A program made the translations under genes and the position numbers. DNA of 64,000 bases, taken from Pyrenochaeta sp. MPI-SDFR-AT-0127 (lineage: Eukaryota > Ascomycota > Dothideomycetes > Pleosporales > Cucurbitariaceae). Below, piece after piece: positions 21,822 to 33,204 of the stretch. The number at the start of each line of letters is the position of its first letter. Within the stretch, counting starts at the first letter, position 1. Where the stretch lies: NCBI GenBank assembly GCA_020747015.1, contig JAGTJM010000005.1:1175162-1239161 (forward strand), in the 5' to 3' direction. The notes below the pieces were generated by a model, which was not told the origin of the DNA, made no database searches, and worked only from the letters and a program-made list of their open reading frames with translations.

Positions 21822-24800
21822 GGTTGACCACCGCAACTGCCCGCAGCGCGAACCAATGACTCGACTTAACGAAAGCTAACGTCGAAGGGTCCACAGGCCA
21901 GCACAATTGGTATCCAACGTGGTTGTATTGTGAGCGCGTCCGGTTCCCTACATATTCTTCGCGGTCCAGCGTGAGAGTCCTCGAATGGAGAGCGACGGCG
22001 AATGATGTTGTGCGTGGACCCCGTATTCCGATTCCACACAACGATGGGTCGAAGGAGGAAGTCTGGGGGTAATATAATCCGTTGTTGAAGGTGAACCAAA
22101 GGTCAGAACTCCTGGCCAAACCCTAAAGTCATGGGCTGCAGTTACGATGCCCACTGCACTTACAAGGTGGAGCCCTCGAGTGGGCCGAAGGATGATCACT
22201 TTAGGACGTGCATGTGGGCAGGGTCGCCCTGTGCATCTCCGAACCCTGCGCAGGTAAAACAACACGGTGTGTGATAGGCTGGTGACCAGGGTAGGGCCTA
22301 TTTTGTCATCATGCGACGTCGGACATGTCCTATTCGGATCCCGCAAACTAACGCCAGGTCGACATAGGGGTCCGTTGTAAGCATGTTGGACCATGGGTAG
22401 AAAGGCGACAAGACCGTAGAGTTCGCAAGACTGTAGCCGACACTGGATCAAAAACGGGTTCGCTGTTTGATCGCCAGCCTTTTGGCTAGGAGAATTCGCA
22501 ATTCAACGTGCAGGAAAACTTGGGATCGCAAAATGTGGTGGTGGAGGAGGAGGTGCGGCTGCCTCCTAATGGTCACAAAATCCCCAATGATTGGTTCGCG
22601 ACCAGTAGCCCTGCGCCACGCTGAGGATGAAACAGTGCGGGCGGAACTCTGTTAGCTAGGCCGGCGAATGGAAGCTGGGGAATTCTACCGTTCGTTCCTG
22701 TTCGCCAATCTCCCAGCAATCGCGCGACAGTTTTTCCTGCATTGTCGCTTCATGGCACACAATGCAATGGGGAGAAAGCCGGCGTGCGGCTGGCCAGCCG
22801 ACGTCCCAAAGCTTGGAGAACTATCAGAAGCAAAGTCGTAATCGGTCGCACTAACGTGTTCCAGGAAGCCTCCGCTGGTAGCGTGGCGTTTACCAGTCCG
22901 CAAGACATCGCGATGAGCGTTGAATGGGTGTTGGACCCCCGATGACATGCCCATGATTTCCAACTGGGATCAAGGCAGACACTTTTGCTCCAACGACTGA
23001 AGCCAAGCGGGTCAAGTCAGCACCCTTACTAGCCCGTTTCGTGCCGATGATGGGGTTTTGTAATGGGAGGGATCCTTTGATGGTTGCACGACGTGGTCCA
23101 ACAACGGTTCGTACCGCAAAGTGGAGACGGCCGGTCTGGTGTTGCACATACGCTATCCTCCACCACCGATCTCTACATGCAGCGCCCATGACTCTTGTTT
23201 CGCCTCTGGGTTCAGTCTACGATCACGGGGACCGCGAAATAGCAGCTCTGCAGCTACGGTAAGTGCGGGGCAAAGAGAATGCCTTAAGCGACGTTGATCT
23301 GTTCGCCTCTGCGTCTACGCTTCCCAGGCTTCTAGCGCATCTGTCAAAGCCTCCAGACAGCTTTCAGGCAGTCGATGCGCGCTCTGCATACTGCAGTCAT
23401 CAGGGGACTGGGCCAGTGGTGCAACCCCGTGTGCATCCAGTGGCGACGCTGAGCCTCTCGAATCCCTCCCCACCGCTGCATCGAGGGTGCCATGTCGCTG
23501 GATTGCAACACTGTCAAAGACACTGTATGCACTGCCTTGCAATGGTAGTGCCGTCCATTGCCATAGTGTGGTGTCATGCTTGCAGGCTATTTTGGCGCCA
23601 TGCTTCATCGTGGCAAGGTGGTGCCGAGCCGGGCCTCTATGGGTAAGTTCCATATTGAGCCACACGGCTAATTCCAGGCCACCGCACTCCAACCAGGCGA
23701 GGCGGCACATGGCCCTTCTACGGGATGCCAAAGTGAGGTGAGATGAAACAGAAAGACTGTATACGATGGAGCAACTCGGAAAGTTCCTCAAGTCCCTTAG
23801 TTGCCTCATGTGAATTATAGTACGGCTAGTCGTGTTTCCTCCTACGATAACGCAGGAAACACTGGTTGCCAATGATACACGAATTCCCAAGGACATCCTA
23901 TCTTTGAACAGCCGTCTAGCACCACCTCTGGCACGACTGGTTTCGTACCGCAACATTGCTTCTCTTTTGCCAATTCATCTCAGAAATTTGGCCGGATCCT
24001 GGACCATGGCGAAGGGCGCTTTTCTCCGTGCGGCAAGCTCCGTAACAAGTCGTGTGCGGCGCAAAAGAACACATCCTCGATCTCGGCACGCGGGTATTGA
24101 CCTCACTGTTTGAGCCTCCGCAATACGCGGGAGAGTCTTCAATGCAAGCGTGGGTCAGTCGCCAAGCCAGCGCCAGCAATGGGTTTCTTAGTGCCCCATT
24201 GTGGAAAAGCAGCCAAAGTAGTACCCTATCTAAGCTTGTGTCATGTTTCAAAACATACACTATATTTTCTCAATTTATCCGTTGTGCTTCATTAGCCGGC
24301 TCTGTATAAGCCGAACACGGTCAACACCAGGATGACTTGGACGAGCAGCCAGTCAAGTTATCTAGTTCATACGGTAACTTTGTGTGAAAGTGCATTAGAT
24401 GTGAGTATAGTGCGACTCTAACCCACTTCCGCACAATCATGTCCACCAAGCCGATCCTTAGCATAGACGACATTAGTCGATTTCAGATCTAGAACTCTCT
24501 CACGAGCCTACGCACCCAGATGTGAACAATCACAGCACTAAATGTCAAAGCCACAATTTCAGCAGAAACATAGTGGTCGAAACGTACTCCAAAAGGATAT
24601 TCACCATCCCGTTATTCACACCAACATGTGGTTGTGCATATCGCCAATAGCTTCAAAACACGCCCTCAATTCTAAGTTGGCACTTACAATGTCCTAATCT
24701 GTGCATGGCTGTTCTCTCACTACACTAAAACCAATATTCAACCAGTGCGGATTAAAACTTTCGTACGCTGAAACCCCCGTATAACAATAGACACGAATAG

Positions 24801-25862
24801 TTCGAATAACCTTCTCTTCACATGCGAATTCAACAGTTCGCCATGTACCTTGACCATGCATCTTTGGCAAATTCCGCCACCATGGCTTCATCCAAGTCTG
24901 ATCCTGTCATCAGCAGGTCATGAGCGGGCGAAAGGCGTCTATAGTCCAGAAGCAACCGTCCGGTCAGCCTCGGTGTCCAACACCGTAGGATGCGTGTCAC
25001 GACATCCAACGTCGCAACTCCGTGACCACGGAACCGAGGTATACATTGCCGATGCGTTGTTTGCTGTGTGAATGAGTTTTTTCCCATGGGAAGGCAAGAT
25101 CCTGACCTAATCAGCTCCATGATGACATGTTGGGTCTTACGTCTCGGAATTTTGGAGAAGTGGGTATACATACTGTTCTAGAGCGGCGTGAGCAAGTGTC
25201 CACAACAAGTATGGGTTTGTCTTTAAAAAGATGGATTTCTCCGTACAGGATGGTTACCATCTTATCACTGAAACATGTCCTGGGCTGCGACTTTCTCCTA
25301 AATCCCCAGTCACTGCACTACTCAGACTTCCGAATGTGCATAGTATGACATATTTAGGAGGTCTTTTCTTGCAAGTATCCTCTTTTCTCCCTACAATGAA
25401 ATTCAACACATCTAGAGCAATGATACTTTCATAATACGGATAAACTTATACCTCCCTACGTTCTCCGCTCGTTGGTAAACAATCCAGTGGGGAAGCGTAG
25501 ACAAGGCGAGTCTGGTAACTCTGCAACAAGTCCAGAATTATCGACACACACGCCTTTCTACTGTATCAGCCGGTATAGTGTAGATGATATTGAGATACGT
25601 GCTTGATAGCTAGTTCAAACACTGTGTAGTATGAGGGTAAAAGGTTTAGTGATATGGACAGCAGTAGAAAAGTGTGGAGTGTAGTATTGCCGACAGATGA
25701 ATCTACATCGACGAGAAAAAAAAATACATTTCACACACACCCAACGCATATTTCGTCACACTCAGCCCCACAAGATTTGTGAAGAAATGCCCAACTCCGA
25801 TCCAATCATGCAAATGTAATCATTCGATTTCTATTCTATCCTTACCCAGTTTAAACCTCTTT
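21822..25862. other. Long intergenic region, no gene recognised
   Basis: A 4-kb gap. Up to about 24.3 kb the base composition is similar to coding DNA and several short frames exist, the longest 213 codons at 23315-23956 on the minus strand. Their products are rich in Arg, Ser, His and Cys without domain features, as expected for chance frames. From 24.3 kb the DNA is more AT-rich. No tRNA or repeat pair recognised. Confidence 0.55.
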
Positions 25863-27440
25863 CTACTTGAATTCCGCCATAAAGTCCTTGTGGAACTTGA
25901 CAATCCTGCCCGTCCAATCGGTGCCAGGGGCGAGGAATGTGGTTCTGAAATGGAGGGTACCTTCTTTCTGGCCAAAGCCTGATCCAGCAACGACGCAGAC
26001 ACCGGTTGCGTCGAGCATGCGGAAGCAGTAGAATTCGTCGGGTTGGCGGCCTTCCTTTTTGGCTTGCTCAATGGCTTTTTGGGGCAGGTGGATGGTGGGG
26101 AAGAGGTACATTGAGCCCTGTTGTGAGGGTTAGTTTGGGATTTTGATATCAAGGGAGGGTGTGGGGGAAGATGTAATGTACCTGAGGCTTATCGCACTCT
26201 ACTCCCTCCATTTGCTTGAATGCCTCGTACAATGCGTATGCGCGCTCCTTGAGGCCGGCAAAGATGCCGTCGTATTCCTTCTTGTACAGTTCGTAACTTG
26301 GCTCGCCCTGCTTTGGAGGGTTGACCATGAGCTCAACGATGCACTGGCCGATTACAGGGGGGCAAAGCTGGATAGAGATGAACTTGTAGACTTCCTGTGC
26401 GACCTCTGGGTCGAAGCCGATGAGCTCAAAGTAGCCGCCTCGGTGTCCGCATTCGCCGACCATGCCCTTGGATATGGAGTGTAGAGAGGCAAGTTCGAGG
26501 TGGTCGTATTTGCCAGGCGCTTCTTTCTGGAGATCACGGAGAGCCTTCTTGAATGAAATGAATTCTCCGATGAAGACATTGGTCTGATAGACCTCGTCCG
26601 CAAGCACGACTAGACTCTTCTCAGCGGCAAACTTGAGCACGGCTTTGATATCCTCTGCAGGCAGCGATGCGCCAGTGGGGTTGCCGGGGTTGATGACAAC
26701 AATTGCCTTGACATCGGTTCCCTCTGAGATGGCCTTGTCGTACGAGGATCGGATCGCATCGAGTGATGTGCCCCACGCCGCCTCCTCGTCCAGATAATAT
26801 GGCACACAACGGGCGTCGAGGACGGAGAGTGTGGCAGTGTAGAGTGGGTATTGTGGGATAGGGACCATGATGCCGGTCTCAGGCTTCGCACAGATAGTGT
26901 GAAGTAGAGTGTTTACACCGGATGAGGCGCCGTTGCTGAGGTAGACGTTCTCGAAGCTCGATGGGTAGCCATCTCGTCCTGTTTCATGTCAACTTGCCGG
27001 AACGTGCTGTGGTGGAGGACACACATACGCTCGATATACTCTGCAACGCTCTGTCTGATCCCTGGCGCACCCTGGCTCTGACTGTAGGCACCGACGCTCT
27101 TGACTTCTTTCAGCAGTCTCCGCGCCCGCTCAAAGACATCTGACTTGTACCCAAGGCTCTTTGTGAATACCTCCTCGTGCTCCAGCAGTCCTGGGTTCTC
27201 CAGCAGACTTGCAACCTGTCGGAAGAATGTGATGGGCTTCTGGTCCAATTGCTGGGGGTTGCCAATGTTGGCTGCAATGACAGTATCAAAAGGCAGGTCT
27301 TTGCCCTCTCCCTTTGCCAATCTTGCGCGGTACTGTTCCGACTTGACGGCTAGTTCGCCACGGACAGCATACTGGGCGGCTTTGACATGCGGATTGATGT
27401 TGCCCAGGTTCAAGGCCTTGCGCGGTGTCGACGACGACAT
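25863..27440 (-). CDS. ALT1: Alanine aminotransferase (PLP enzyme)
   Basis: Class I/II aminotransferase that interconverts alanine plus 2-oxoglutarate with pyruvate plus glutamate. Three exons in transcript order: 27440-27029, 26978-26182, 26117-25863; introns 50 and 64 nt. Joins: VAEYIER-RDGYPSSFENVYLSNGAS and CDKPQ-GSMYLFPTIHLPQ, giving 487 residues. Family marks: LNPGNPTG-type INPGNPTG (about 233-240), DEVYQ (about 265-269), and the PLP-binding Lys at about residue 308 in SLHSISKGMVGECGHRGGYFE, which is specific to alanine aminotransferases. GTLHFRTTFL near the C-terminus is also conserved. Start is MSSSTPRK; no ATG exists further upstream in frame, so a cleavable mitochondrial presequence is not encoded in this exon. 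Cytosolic or dual location is possible. Confidence 0.95.
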
Positions 27441-28451
27441 GGCTCGTGTGAGGCGCGGCGAGGAAGAGTGAGGGGCGAATGGTCTACACAAAACTAGAGG
27501 AAGATTCGCGAGTGAGCAACAGTGCAGGCTAGTATTTTTAAGTGCACTCCGATAAACAATCGAAAAAAACGGCTTCCGAGACGGCTGATCCCCCGCGACG
27601 TAGTATGCGTCAAAGAGCTCGAGGGTAGACTATATTTTTTACGGCTTGTTTGTTGCCCCACCAGAATGGAGCCCTCCGTGTCTCGCCGTAGCTTCTCCTC
27701 AAGGATACGTATCCAAGGAACGGGGGGCGGGGGGGGAGCAGAAGAGCGGTGGAAAATAAAACATAGAAAATAATACCTCTGGAGCCCACGGGACCCCCAT
27801 TGGGAGCAACCCGCCGTGTCCTCGCGACATTGGCGCGAAGTGAGCTGATGATGGACTGAGCCGATGACGGCGACATATCGCGAGACGCCTTAGCTGCTTA
27901 TCGTCGGCTCTGAAGCGATTTGCCCACACCCCACACACTTGCCGGCGCGGGCCCTGCCGATTGATCTGTCCGGACGCTGCGACTCGGGGGGGGCTGCTGA
28001 AACGCGACGTGATGTAAGCGTGGGCGGGCAGAAGGCGACGATGAGGGAATAAGCTGCTGCGTGGGTACAGCGGGCGAGTCTTTGGGTTTAAAAGCAAAGT
28101 TGTCCCGTGTATCTCACCGCAGCGTCGTGACATCGTCGTTCGAGGCGCTCTCGAAACGCCGAGATATAGGAAGCTATGACCATTCGGCTGTTTAGGCAAT
28201 GGGACGCGGGGCCCGATGTGAATCTACGGAGTGCAAAGTGAGCGACGGTGGGTGTGGGCCAATAATGGCCAGGAGATGGTGGTTCTAGATCAGAGACATT
28301 GGGAGCATCGAGTCCTCGAATCACAGCTCAAGACACGCCGAAGCCTGGTCATATCTGCTTTTGCATTCGTTCAGCGACGATTATGCTGAGTAGGTCTAAG
28401 TCTACAGTGTCCTAAACATCATTACACTTCCAACGTCTACCCAGCGGGCAG
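27441..28451. other. Intergenic, ALT promoter region
   Basis: About 1 kb between ALT1 and RPN7, both on the minus strand. It has short G runs at about 27721-27737 and 27987-27993. Long frames here are GC-rich chance frames. No gene recognised. Confidence 0.55.
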
Positions 28452-29962
28452 CTAACCCCGCTCGCTCCCCCTTAGCCTGACGGCCTGACCGTACTTTTGC
28501 AGCTTCGTGATGAGCTGGTCCCCCTGCTTGACCACGTCTGCGTACTGCTTGTTCTTGTCGTCTGGCCGGTTCGTCTCGATGATGCCCTTGACACGGTCAA
28601 TGGTGCAGGGAATGCGGTCTGCGGCAATGAACTTGGCCAGGTCCTTGTCGAGGAAGTCAACAGTGACACCAAAGTCCTTGGCCATGCTCTCCAGGCTGAC
28701 CACCCGGTATGACTGGAGCAGCTGCTGGTAGCCTCGCAGACGCATGTCGCGCACATACCACCCGCGGTGCTCGTACATGTAGCGGTCCTGGCTGAGGAAG
28801 TTGACCTCGACCTCGCTCAATGCGCCAAAGAAGCTCTTGTAGTCACCCTCGTACAGGCTCTTGACCAGCTTGGCGAGCGGCGAGAAGTCAATGGGCACTT
28901 CCTTCTCCTGTTGTCCGCCCAGCGTAGTGAGGTTGACGACTGTCGGCACTGGCGTCGCTGTAGATGTCGAGGCGTCGCCCATTTCCTCATCGCCAGCGGA
29001 AGGGCCCGCCGATGTCTGACCAGAGATGGCTGCGAGCTTCTCCTCCCCGCTTCCCACAATAGCCTTGATCTCAGGCGCATCCACAACCTTTGACTTGAAG
29101 TCGACGCGCTTGAGTGCTACTGAGCCTGCGAGAATGGCGTATACGACGAGGTTCGAGTAGCTGCAGAGCTCGTAGCTGGTGAAGGTCGACAGACTGTCCA
29201 GCAAGAGCGGGGCGGCCTGTGCGTGTGACCGGACCGTGAGATAGTGCAGCCCTGTGTATGCCTTGAGTCGATTGCGGCGGTCCCAGTCTCCACCGCTCTC
29301 CACCAGCGCACTTGCCCTGTCGATGCTCTTCTTCGCCAGTATCCGGTCCCCAAAGAAGAGGGCGATGCGTATTATGGCGAGGACGAGGTCGATCTTGGTG
29401 CCTAGGATACCCGTCTTGTCGAAGATGGCCTCGTAGCTTGCAATAGCTTTGTCCTAGGCTATAATTAGATTTCCATGATCCATACACATAATCCAACATA
29501 TCTCACCTTGTCTCCTATGCGGTTGTGCAGCTCTGCCCGCTTGCCTCGCGCCGCCTGGACTTCGGTCTCGCCTGCCTTTTCCGACGCCTCGTCCTCCTCC
29601 TTCTGTATGGCCTCGAGCTCCTTCTCGTTCTCTGCCTTCAGGCTCTCGTAGAGCTTCTCGTCCCACGCCAGCGGTACTTCTAGCGACGGGTTCCGTGTGG
29701 CGAGCATGTTTGCAATGCTGGCAGAGGGTCTTCGGTGGCTGGTGGGCTGCTCTGTGCTGCCTTCGCCCGGCGCGTTCAAGACGCCATCTGCGGGGTGGGC
29801 AAGATACCGGTAGAGCGGCGCCATCTTGTGCTCGGCGATGGCATCTTGGACCGACTTGAGCGAGGCTTGTTTGGCGGATTTGGAGGCGGCGGGATTCGTG
29901 AGCTGGAAGATGTGCTGCGAGAGCTGCAGGTCTGGGTATTTGGCAAACTGCGGGTCACCCAT
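28452..29962 (-). CDS. RPN7: 26S proteasome lid subunit Rpn7 (PCI domain)
   Basis: Structural subunit of the 19S regulatory particle lid. Two exons in transcript order: 29962-29507 and 29453-28452, intron 53 nt, join RIGDK-DKAIASYEAIFDKTG, total 485 residues. Conserved blocks: MAPLYRYL near the N-terminus, GGDWDRRNRLKAYTGLHYLTVR in the helical repeats, and the PCI end VIDRV-type TIDRVKGIIETNRPDDKNKQY followed by LITKLQKYGQAVRLRGSERG, matching the yeast protein's C-terminus. Compared with yeast Rpn7 (429 residues) it has a Ser/Thr/Pro-rich insertion of roughly 45 residues between the helical repeats and the PCI domain (ISGQTSAGPS...EKEVP), probably a disordered loop. Start MGDPQFAKYPDL chosen because the protein matches the family from there; a longer frame upstream lacks similarity. 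Confidence 0.95.
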
Positions 29963-30298
29963 GCTGAGTCCGTGGGGGGAGTAGAGAAGGGCGTGTGGTC
30001 GTGGGTAAAGGTGGAGGGGCGGGCGTGTGAGATGGCGGGTTTGGTGTTTTTGGTGGTTTGAGGCTCTGCCATGTAAAGCTCCGTTGCGATGATGCGGAAC
30101 GAGGGGCTTGGCGTAAATCGGCGAGACGCGACCAAACCTCCGCTGCTGAAACTCACTCTGATTGTCAGCTCTTCCGATTCTGATAATAATTACAAATTTG
30201 ATGCTATACTGGGCTTCTTTCAGTACTCTGCAAATACCCACACTCACAATTCAACCCTGACACCATCCACGACCCCAACCTCCCAAGCCATCGCCAAC
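29963..30298. promoter_or_regulatory. Bidirectional promoter of RPN7 and ABD1
   Basis: The two start codons are 336 bases apart and point away from each other, so the promoters must share this stretch. I looked for the yeast proteasome element GGTGGCAAA and did not find it. Confidence 0.6.
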
Positions 30299-31738
30299 AT
30301 GGCCAGCACCGCGTCTGAACAAGGCCGAAAGCGTGCACGCTCACAGTCAAGATCCCAGTCACGATCAAGGTCACCACCACGCCAACGGAAGCGTCCTGGA
30401 GCCGGAGCACGACTGTCGGCAGCTGATCGAGAAGCTGCGCGCAGACGCCAGCAAGAAAGAGAGCAAGAAGCCGAGAGGAAAGCACAGCGCGAGGCTGCGC
30501 AGAGAGGCGTCCACGATGTCGTCAAGCAGCATTACAACATGGTGCCTGAACGCGGCCGTGAGTGGCGCCAGACAGACAGCAAGATCAAGGGATTACGCAG
30601 CTTCAACAACTGGGTCAAGTCGTCCATTATACAGAAATTCATTGGCGACGAACGCAACCTCAAGATTCTCGACATTGGCTGTGGCAAGGGAGGAGATCTT
30701 CAGAAATGGCAGGCGTCGCGCAAGGTGGAGCTCTACGTGGGCTGTGATCCCGCAGACGTCTCCATCAAGCAGGCCAAGGATCGATATGCGCAGATGCAGA
30801 GGAAATCAAGGCGCATATTCCATGCCGAATTCTACGCCAAAGACTGCTTCGGCGAGTGGCTGGGCGACATACCCATCATCAAGCAAGTTGGCATCGACCC
30901 TGGAGTTGGGCCTGGGAATGCCATGAGCCAGCGGTGGGGCGGCGGCGGCTGGGACATGGTCACGATGATGTTTTGCATGCACTACGCATTCGAGAGCGAG
31001 GCAAAGGCAAAGGGCATGTTGAGGAACGTCGCAGGCGCACTGAAGAAAGGCGGCCGCTTCATTGGATGTATTCCCAACTCAGATGTGCTTACACGAAAGG
31101 TCATTGAGCATCACCAAGCAAAGGGAACCGCACCTGTCGAGTCGAATGCTGCAGACGAGGAAGAGGACGATCGGCCGACATTTGCAAGCGACGACGAAGA
31201 CGATTGGGACCCCGAGAAGAGCCTCGACAGCCCCAAGCCCGACGAATCTGAGCATGCGAACGGCGAGAAGACGGAGGACCAGAAGAAGAGGGAGAAGGAG
31301 AAGGAGAAGGAGAAGGAGAAGGAGAAGGAGAAGGAGAAAGCCAAGGAGGAACAAGAAGACGGCGAGGTGGAGGAGGAAGGCTTTGGCTGGGGCAATAGCA
31401 TTTACCGCGTCAAGTTCCCCGGTAAGACACCACCTGACGGCACATTTCGACCACCATACGGCTGGAAGTACTCTTATTTCCTCGAGGAAGCCGTAGAAGC
31501 CCCCGAATACGTTGTTCCGTGGGAAGCCTTCCGTGCCCTGGCCGAGGACTACAATCTCGAGCTCCAGTACCGCAAGCCGTTCAGGGAGGTTTGGGATGAA
31601 CAGAAGGACGACCCTGAGCTGGGTCCTCTGAGCGAGCGAATGGGTGTCAGGGATCGAGCAACAGGACGCTTGCTCACGAAAGAGGACGAGTTGGACGCTG
31701 CAGACTTCTACCATACCTTCTGCTTCTACAAGGTCTAG
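30299..31738 (+). CDS. ABD1: mRNA cap guanine-N7 methyltransferase
   Basis: Nuclear enzyme that methylates the guanine cap of pre-mRNA. Single exon, 479 residues from MASTASEQGRKR. Residues 10-70 are Arg/Ser and Arg/Glu-rich (SRSQSRSQSRS, then charged helix). The catalytic domain starts with HYNMVPERGR (about 78-87), with the SAM motif ILDIGCGKGGDLQKW (about 123-137), the D of VGCDPADVS, and FCMHYAFES at about 225. The end VDFYHTFCFYK-like ADFYHTFCFYKV is typical for the family. Between about residues 285 and 362 lies an acidic/Lys-Glu insertion with a perfect hexanucleotide repeat; this replaces a shorter loop in yeast. The frame is open upstream to 30089 but the first 70 codons match nothing and would overlap the promoter, so the ATG at 30299 is preferred. 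Confidence 0.95.
   Translation: MASTASEQGRKRARSQSRSQSRSRSPPRQRKRPGAGARLSAADREAARRRQQEREQEAERKAQREAAQRGVHDVVKQHYNMVPERGREWRQTDSKIKGLRSFNNWVKSSIIQKFIGDERNLKILDIGCGKGGDLQKWQASRKVELYVGCDPADVSIKQAKDRYAQMQRKSRRIFHAEFYAKDCFGEWLGDIPIIKQVGIDPGVGPGNAMSQRWGGGGWDMVTMMFCMHYAFESEAKAKGMLRNVAGALKKGGRFIGCIPNSDVLTRKVIEHHQAKGTAPVESNAADEEEDDRPTFASDDEDDWDPEKSLDSPKPDESEHANGEKTEDQKKREKEKEKEKEKEKEKEKAKEEQEDGEVEEEGFGWGNSIYRVKFPGKTPPDGTFRPPYGWKYSYFLEEAVEAPEYVVPWEAFRALAEDYNLELQYRKPFREVWDEQKDDPELGPLSERMGVRDRATGRLLTKEDELDAADFYHTFCFYKV
31291..31338 (+). repeat. (GGAGAA)8 microsatellite inside ABD1
   Basis: Eight perfect tandem copies of a 6-bp unit coding alternating Lys and Glu in the linker insertion of the cap methyltransferase. 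The repeat is a multiple of three, so length changes would not break the frame. Confidence 0.9.
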
Positions 31739-32284
31739 GCAATGAAGCACGGCTGGCGTTTCATGGGCATTCTATCTGTGTATTATCTTGTTCGCCATAT
31801 CAACCTAGTTTCCAGTATGAATGGATTGACCAATGACATGTTCGAAACCACAATGCTGGTATTGTCGGATTCCTTTCCGTAGCGCAGCTCACGTTGCACG
31901 TCTCACAGGGGCACGTCTCCTCGACAGTCGTGTTGACACCTTGAATGCTTTGTCTATCGAGTATTGCGAAGGTACAAGGAGATTTACTCGGCGTCAAGCT
32001 CCCATCCATTGAAGAGCAGCGCTGCGTTAGTCATCCTTCTCCGTGACTTTTTGCCGAGGTTGGGTCGACTCCCCCCGGCTGTATCACAAGCTCGCATACG
32101 ACATCCGCATTCAAAGGCCGACTCCTCGTGCGCTTCCGCATTTCAAACCCTCCACATTTTACACGCTCCTTGACGCCCCAAATTCATCCCCTTTCTCGAC
32201 CATCACCTGATCGCGTCGAAGCTGGAACTTTCGCCCTCACGACTCATCCTCAGCGTACTATTCGGAGCGAAAGAAGCAGACATC
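31739..32284. other. Intergenic between ABD1 and PEX11
   Basis: About 550 bases; ABD1 3' UTR and PEX11 promoter. The last 250 bases are pyrimidine-rich, as usual upstream of expressed fungal genes. No other gene seen. Confidence 0.6.
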
Positions 32285-33204
32285 ATGGTTGCAGACGCTT
32301 TGATCTATCACCCCACGGTGTCGCATTACCTCAAGTTTGTCGCGACAAATGGTACGCAGCCTCAATTCTCACTCCCTAGCATGCTCATTGTCGCTCTCTA
32401 CGCTTCCCGCTGCTTCCATCAATCCTTATCGCTCATGCTAACAATGAGGAACAGTCGGCCGCGACAAAGTCCTCCGCACGCTCCAGTACTTCTCCCGCTT
32501 CCTCGCGTGGTACCTCTACCGCACGAACCGCCCGCAGTCCTCCATCAGCCCGTTTGAAGCGACAAAGAAGCAATTCGGCGCAACGCGCAAGTTGATGCGC
32601 GTGGGCAAGTTTGTCGAGCACTTCAGGGCTGCGGCTGTTGCCAGTGATGCCAAGAGCCTCGATCCCGTGCTGAGGTTCACCGCCGTGGGAAGGCAGTTGG
32701 GATATGCATTCTACATGCTTTGCGACAATGCTTGCGTGGTACGTATGACTCTGTTTTGGTGCTGGTGGGGGATGTATGGGGGCTACTATGAGCATTGAAG
32801 AAAGAATGGTCACAGTCAAAGAGCCCATAAGGCTAACCATTTCCCAGCTCGACGCAACCAATATCCGCAAATTCTCTGCATCCACCCGCCTCCTCCGCGA
32901 AGGCTACCGTGCCTGGTTCACCGGCATTTCCTTCTCCATCGCCTCGGGCCTGTACTCGTACTACGGCCTGAGCCTGCGCTCCAAGGCCATCCAGTCCAGC
33001 TCCGACCCGGAGAAGGTGGTTGAGAAGAAGAAGGTGGAGAAGGAGCTCAACGCCGTCAAGATCCAGCTCCTCAGCGATTTCTGCGATATCACAATCCCAT
33101 CGAGTGCCCTCGGCTGGGTCGATTTGGATGACGGCATTGTTGGTCTGGCAGGAACTACTAGCTCATTGCTTGGAGTGTGGGGTCAGTGGAAGAAGACTGC
33201 GTAG
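32285..33204 (+). CDS. PEX11: Peroxisomal membrane protein Pex11
   Basis: Peroxin that elongates and divides peroxisomes. Three exons: 32285-32351, 32455-32738, 32848-33204; introns 103 and 109 nt. Joins give KFVATN-VGRDKVLRTLQYFSRFL and LCDNACV-LDATNIRKFS, total 235 residues, the usual family length. Family marks: N-terminal amphipathic helix (DALIYHPTVSHYLKF... VGRDKVLRTLQYFSRFLAWY) that binds and bends membranes, RKLMRVGKFVEHF, and a C-terminal hydrophobic segment around ALGWVDLDDGIVGLAGTTSSLLGVW. Introns carry GCTAAC branch sites. A central Lys/Glu-rich stretch (EKVVEKKKVEKEL) is present in filamentous fungi. Confidence 0.95.

Noticed and set aside
23315..23956. 213-codon minus-strand frame
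   Set aside because: Composition rich in Arg/Ser/His/Cys/Trp without hydrophobic pattern or motif; typical chance frame in GC-rich DNA.
30089..30298. 70-codon upstream extension of ABD1
   Set aside because: Sequence matches no family member and would lie within the promoter shared with RPN7.
31079..31750. 223-codon frame antisense to ABD1
   Set aside because: Exists because the sense strand is rich in GAG/GAA/AAG codons; poly-Leu product is the mirror of the Lys/Glu repeat.
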